From the NCBI GenBank assembly GCA_963787645.1, contig CAWBDS010000012.1, positions 310,001 to 374,000 of the forward strand: a stretch of 64,000 nucleotides of DNA, in the 5' to 3' direction. Position numbers and translations under genes: made by a program. This document shows positions 61,360-64,000 of the stretch, one piece after another. The DNA is from Palsa-504 sp963787645. Lineage in GTDB: Bacteria; Actinomycetota; Actinomycetes; Streptosporangiales; Streptosporangiaceae. A model generated the notes under the pieces. It saw only the letters and a list, made by a program, of their open reading frames with translations. It had not been told where the DNA came from and made no database searches. Each line of letters starts with the position of its first letter. The first letter of the stretch is position 1.

Positions 61360-61452
61360 AAGCTCCGGGCGGAACGCCTCCGGGTAAGCAGCCTTCCCCA
61401 TCATCGGTTGCACTGTAATGCTGTAATCATGCAAAACAGGAAGGCCGGGGAC

Positions 61453-62385
61453 ATGGAGGCTAACCCACTGGACGCGTACTCCCAGATCGTGTCCGGCGTG
61501 GCCGAACGGCTCACACCTAAAGTTGCGAGCCTGCGCGTGCCGCGCTCGGGCAGCCGGGGCGGGACGGGGGAGAGCCTAGGCTCAGCCGTCGTCTTCACCG
61601 GTGACGGGTTCCTGCTCACCAACGCGCACGTGGTCGGGCAGTCCAGCAGCGGCACCGCGGCGTTTTCCGACGGCACCTCGGTGCCGTTCCGGGTGGTCGG
61701 CGCCGACCCGCTGTCCGACCTGGCCGTGCTGCGCGCCAACGGCCAGACCCCAGCCCCGGCCGAACTCGGCGAGGCCGACCAGCTCGTGGTCGGCCAGCTC
61801 GTGGTGGCCGTCGGTAACCCGCTGGGCCTGGCCGGCTCGGTCACGGCCGGCGTGGTCAGCGCATTGGGCCGGTCCCTGCCCGCCCGCGGCCGGGTCATCG
61901 AGGACGTGATCCAGACCGACGCCGCGCTCAACCCGGGCAACTCCGGCGGCGCGCTGGCGGACTCGCAGGCCCGCGTGATCGGCATCAATACCGCGGTGGC
62001 CGGCGTCGGCCTAGGCCTGGCCGTGCCGGTCAACGTGACGACCAGAAAGATCATCTCCGCGCTGATGCAGGACGGCCGGGTCCGGCGCGCCTACCTCGGC
62101 CTGGCCATGATGCCGGGTCCGGTGCCCGCCGCCTGGCGGGACCGGCTGGGCCGCAATACCGGCCTGCTCGTGGCCCAGGTGGTGACCGGCGGCCCCGCCG
62201 ACCGGGCGGGTCTGCGCCCCGGAGACCTGCTGCTCACCGTGGCCGGGAAGCCGGTCGCGGTCTCCCAGGACCTGCAGCGCCAGATGTTCTCCGAAGCGAT
62301 CGGCCAGCCCCTGGCCATCACCGTGATGCGCAACGGCGCCCTGGTCGACGTGATCGCCGAGCCCACCGAGCTAGTCGCCGCCTGA
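61453..62385 (+). CDS. HtrA/DegP-type serine protease with PDZ domain, no signal peptide
   Basis: A 310-residue trypsin-like protease. The catalytic triad is His59 in LLTNAHVVG, Asp89 in DPLSDLAVL and Ser164 in NPGNSGGALAD; the oxyanion loop is VAVGNPLGLAGSVTAG. A PDZ domain (220-305, TGLLVAQVVTGGPADRAGLRPGD) follows. It lacks a signal peptide and membrane helix, unlike most HtrA proteins, so it should be cytoplasmic. The ATG at 61453 follows GGAAGG. It overlaps the next gene by 15 bases convergently. Confidence 0.92.
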   Translation: MEANPLDAYSQIVSGVAERLTPKVASLRVPRSGSRGGTGESLGSAVVFTGDGFLLTNAHVVGQSSSGTAAFSDGTSVPFRVVGADPLSDLAVLRANGQTPAPAELGEADQLVVGQLVVAVGNPLGLAGSVTAGVVSALGRSLPARGRVIEDVIQTDAALNPGNSGGALADSQARVIGINTAVAGVGLGLAVPVNVTTRKIISALMQDGRVRRAYLGLAMMPGPVPAAWRDRLGRNTGLLVAQVVTGGPADRAGLRPGDLLLTVAGKPVAVSQDLQRQMFSEAIGQPLAITVMRNGALVDVIAEPTELVAA

Positions 62386-62934
62386 CTGCAGGAACCGGCG
62401 TACCTCGGCCGGGCTCCGCAGCCGGACGAACCGCAGGTGCGAGAACGAAGGATCGGCCAGGGCCGCCTCGTACCGCGCCCGGTTCCGCGCGTGCGTCTGC
62501 CAGGCCCACACGATGACGGACTGCTCCTTGTCCAGCGCGAAGAAGTTCCGCCACCGTTCGCGGTTGCCGTTCCACAGCTCGACCCGGCCCGCCACCCGCT
62601 GCAGCGTCCGCATGATGATCCGGCGCATCACCGTCCGCCGGGGCAGGTCCAGGAACACGGCGGTGTCCGCCCGCGCCCACACGATGTCCCGGACCTTGCT
62701 GTAGTTGCCGTCGATGACCCAGCGCTCGCCATCGGCCACCGCGGCCACCCGGGCCCGGTACTCCGCGGTGGGCAGCGGCTCCCAGTCCGCTTGGTGATAG
62801 ACCGAATCGAGCTCCAGGTACACGGCCCCCAGCGACCGAGCCAGCGCCGCGGCAAATGTCGACTTGCCCGCGCCCGAGGTTCCCACCACCGAGACGCGCT
62901 GCACAGCCGCCGAACCTAGCAACCAAACGCCCAT
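62371..62934 (-). CDS. P-loop kinase-like protein (adenylate kinase / FlaR type)
   Basis: A 187-residue protein. Walker A is SVVGTSGAGKSTFAAALAR, then VYLELDSVYHQADW, WVIDGNYSKVRDIVWARADTAVFLDLPR, and RIIMRTLQR, ELWNGNRERW. These match the DNA topology modulation FlaR-related/AAA P-loop kinases. The substrate (nucleotide or small molecule) is unknown. The start at 62934 may be a little early; RVSVVG could follow a later codon. It is convergent with the HtrA-like gene. Confidence 0.88.
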   Translation of the reverse strand: MGVWLLGSAAVQRVSVVGTSGAGKSTFAAALARSLGAVYLELDSVYHQADWEPLPTAEYRARVAAVADGERWVIDGNYSKVRDIVWARADTAVFLDLPRRTVMRRIIMRTLQRVAGRVELWNGNRERWRNFFALDKEQSVIVWAWQTHARNRARYEAALADPSFSHLRFVRLRSPAEVRRFLQSGGD

Positions 62935-62970
62935 CTGTCACGACAATAAGCGTCCTGCCATGATGGGCAC

Positions 62971-64000
62971 ATGATCGCCAGCCACGAACCGATTCACGCG
63001 CCGCGCGGCTCCCAGCTGACCTGCCAGGGCTGGGGCCAGGAAGGCGCCATGCGCATGCTCATGAACAACCTCGACCCCGAAGTGGCCGAACACCCCGACC
63101 AGCTGATCGTCTACGGTGGCTCCGGCCGCGCCGCCCGCAGCTGGGACGCCTACGCGGCGATCATCAGGACCCTGCAGGACCTCGAGAACGACGAGACGCT
63201 CCTGGTCCAGTCCGGCAAGCCGGTCGGGGTGTTCAGAACGCACGAGTGGGCCCCCCGGGTGCTCATCGCCAACTCCAACCTGGTCCCGCAGTGGGCCACC
63301 TGGGAGGAGTTCCGCCGCCTGGAGCACCTCGGCCTGACCATGTACGGCCAGATGACGGCCGGCTCGTGGATCTATATCGGCACCCAGGGCATCCTGCAGG
63401 GCACCTACGAGACGTTCGCCGCCATCGCGGACAAGCGCTTCGGCGGCACCCTGCGCGGCACGATCACCCTGACCGGCGGCCTGGGCGGGATGGGCGGCGC
63501 CCAGCCGCTGGCCGTGACCATGAACGGCGGCGTGGCCATCTGCGTCGAGTGCGACCAGTCCCGGATCACCCGCCGCATCGAGTTCGGCTACCTGGACGAA
63601 CAGGCCAACGACGTAGCCGACGCGATCAGGAGGGCCACCGCCGCCCGCGACAAGGGCGAGCCGCTGTCGATCGGCCTGCTCGGCAACGCCGCCGACATCT
63701 TCCCGCAACTGCTCAAGCACCATGCGCCCATCAACATCGTCACCGACCAGACCTCGGCCCACGACCCGCTCACCTACCTGCCGCGCGGCGTCGCCTTCGA
63801 GGACATGGCCGCCCTGCGTGCCGAGGACCCCGCGGGCTTCACCGAACGAGCCCGGGACTCGATGGCCGAGCAGGTCTCGGCCATGGTCGGCTTCCTCGAC
63901 GCGGGCGCCGAGGTGTTCGACTACGGCAACTCCATCCGCGGCGAGGCGCAGTTGGCCGGGTACGACCGGGCCTTCGAGTTCCCCGGCTTCGTGCCCGCCT
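62971..64000 (+). CDS. hutU: urocanate hydratase, N-terminal part (cut by window end)
   Basis: The frame from ATG 62971 runs off the right edge with no stop (343 codons visible of about 550). It reads as urocanase: HAPRGSQLTCQGWGQEGAMRML, VYGGSGRAARSWDAY, ETLLVQSGKPVGVF, WEEFRRLEHLGLTMYGQMTAGSW with the NAD-binding TGGLGGMGGAQPLAV. It hydrates urocanate to imidazolonepropionate in histidine degradation. The partner hut genes lie outside the window. Confidence 0.95.
   Translation, partial: MIASHEPIHAPRGSQLTCQGWGQEGAMRMLMNNLDPEVAEHPDQLIVYGGSGRAARSWDAYAAIIRTLQDLENDETLLVQSGKPVGVFRTHEWAPRVLIANSNLVPQWATWEEFRRLEHLGLTMYGQMTAGSWIYIGTQGILQGTYETFAAIADKRFGGTLRGTITLTGGLGGMGGAQPLAVTMNGGVAICVECDQSRITRRIEFGYLDEQANDVADAIRRATAARDKGEPLSIGLLGNAADIFPQLLKHHAPINIVTDQTSAHDPLTYLPRGVAFEDMAALRAEDPAGFTERARDSMAEQVSAMVGFLDAGAEVFDYGNSIRGEAQLAGYDRAFEFPGFVPA

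Overview
The window is very GC-rich, with strong G/C bias at third codon positions, and fits a filamentous, spore-forming actinomycete, most likely from the Streptosporangiales/Streptomyces side of the Actinomycetota. The clearest markers are a DUF574 methyltransferase, two DUF397 proteins, a Scr1-type helix-turn-helix regulator, a DUF5753-like domain, an HATPase regulator, a DynA/DynB-like dynamin pair, dodecin, DUF4262 and DUF6504. It looks like ordinary chromosome with a decayed first third. No complete phage, insertion sequence, CRISPR array or large secondary-metabolite cluster is visible.

Layout. 1-3 kb: end of a PucR regulator, an APH remnant, an AbrB/PIN toxin-antitoxin pair, and a tuf-qcrB chimeric pseudogene. 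3-10 kb: copper amine oxidase, a methyltransferase, a broken GDT1 transporter, DUF1707 proteins and unknown genes. 10-14 kb: GNAT, a HicB remnant, two bifunctional-nuclease-like (BFN) paralogues of which one follows an ECF sigma domain, and a second VapBC-type pair. 14-21 kb: FAD oxidoreductase, transglutaminase and HxlR fragments, hydrolase, hemolysin III, dodecin, TetR. 21-30 kb: tRNA-Arg(UCU), split transketolase, cobD, cobQ, Ohr, a VOC protein, ADP-ribosylglycohydrolase, a secreted Ig-like protein and a PfkB kinase. 30-35 kb: a two-component system beside a DUF5666-like lipoprotein-like or secreted protein and a membrane-anchored sigma-like protein. 35-39 kb: the DUF574/DUF397/Scr1/HATPase block. 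39-47 kb: nucleoside hydrolase, glyA, DUF4262, DUF6504, a metallo-beta-lactamase-fold protein and a small sugar-nucleotide/glycosyltransfer cluster. 47-51 kb: cobalamin genes (cobH, bluB-cobT fusion, cysG/cobA). 51-57 kb: dynamin-like pair and small membrane proteins. 57-64 kb: a decayed stretch, an AraC regulator divergent from a VOC/O-methyltransferase/VOC operon, an HtrA-like protease, a small P-loop kinase, and urocanate hydratase running off the end.

How genes work together. Cobalamin synthesis is spread over three places: cobD-cobQ, cobH with bluB-cobT, and cysG/cobA. No B12 riboswitch was seen. The minus-strand genes at 30.3-34.6 kb form one transcription-direction unit: a DUF5666-like protein, response regulator, histidine kinase and sigma-like membrane protein. 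This suggests envelope sensing. The 43.5-47.2 kb genes (SQD1-like epimerase, GtrA, GT2, second epimerase) suggest modification of a surface lipid or polysaccharide.

Odd features. At least nine genes carry what look like single-base frameshifts, most often a base missing from a G/C run. This may be real decay or uncorrected sequence error, and those genes should be read with that in mind. Three families of short palindromic or AT-tailed dispersed repeats occur in intergenic DNA, and one copy lies inside cobQ. The most unusual coding observations are the sigma-BFN fusion next to its sigma-less paralogue, the sigma-like protein with a membrane anchor and no visible region 4, and the tuf-qcrB chimera.
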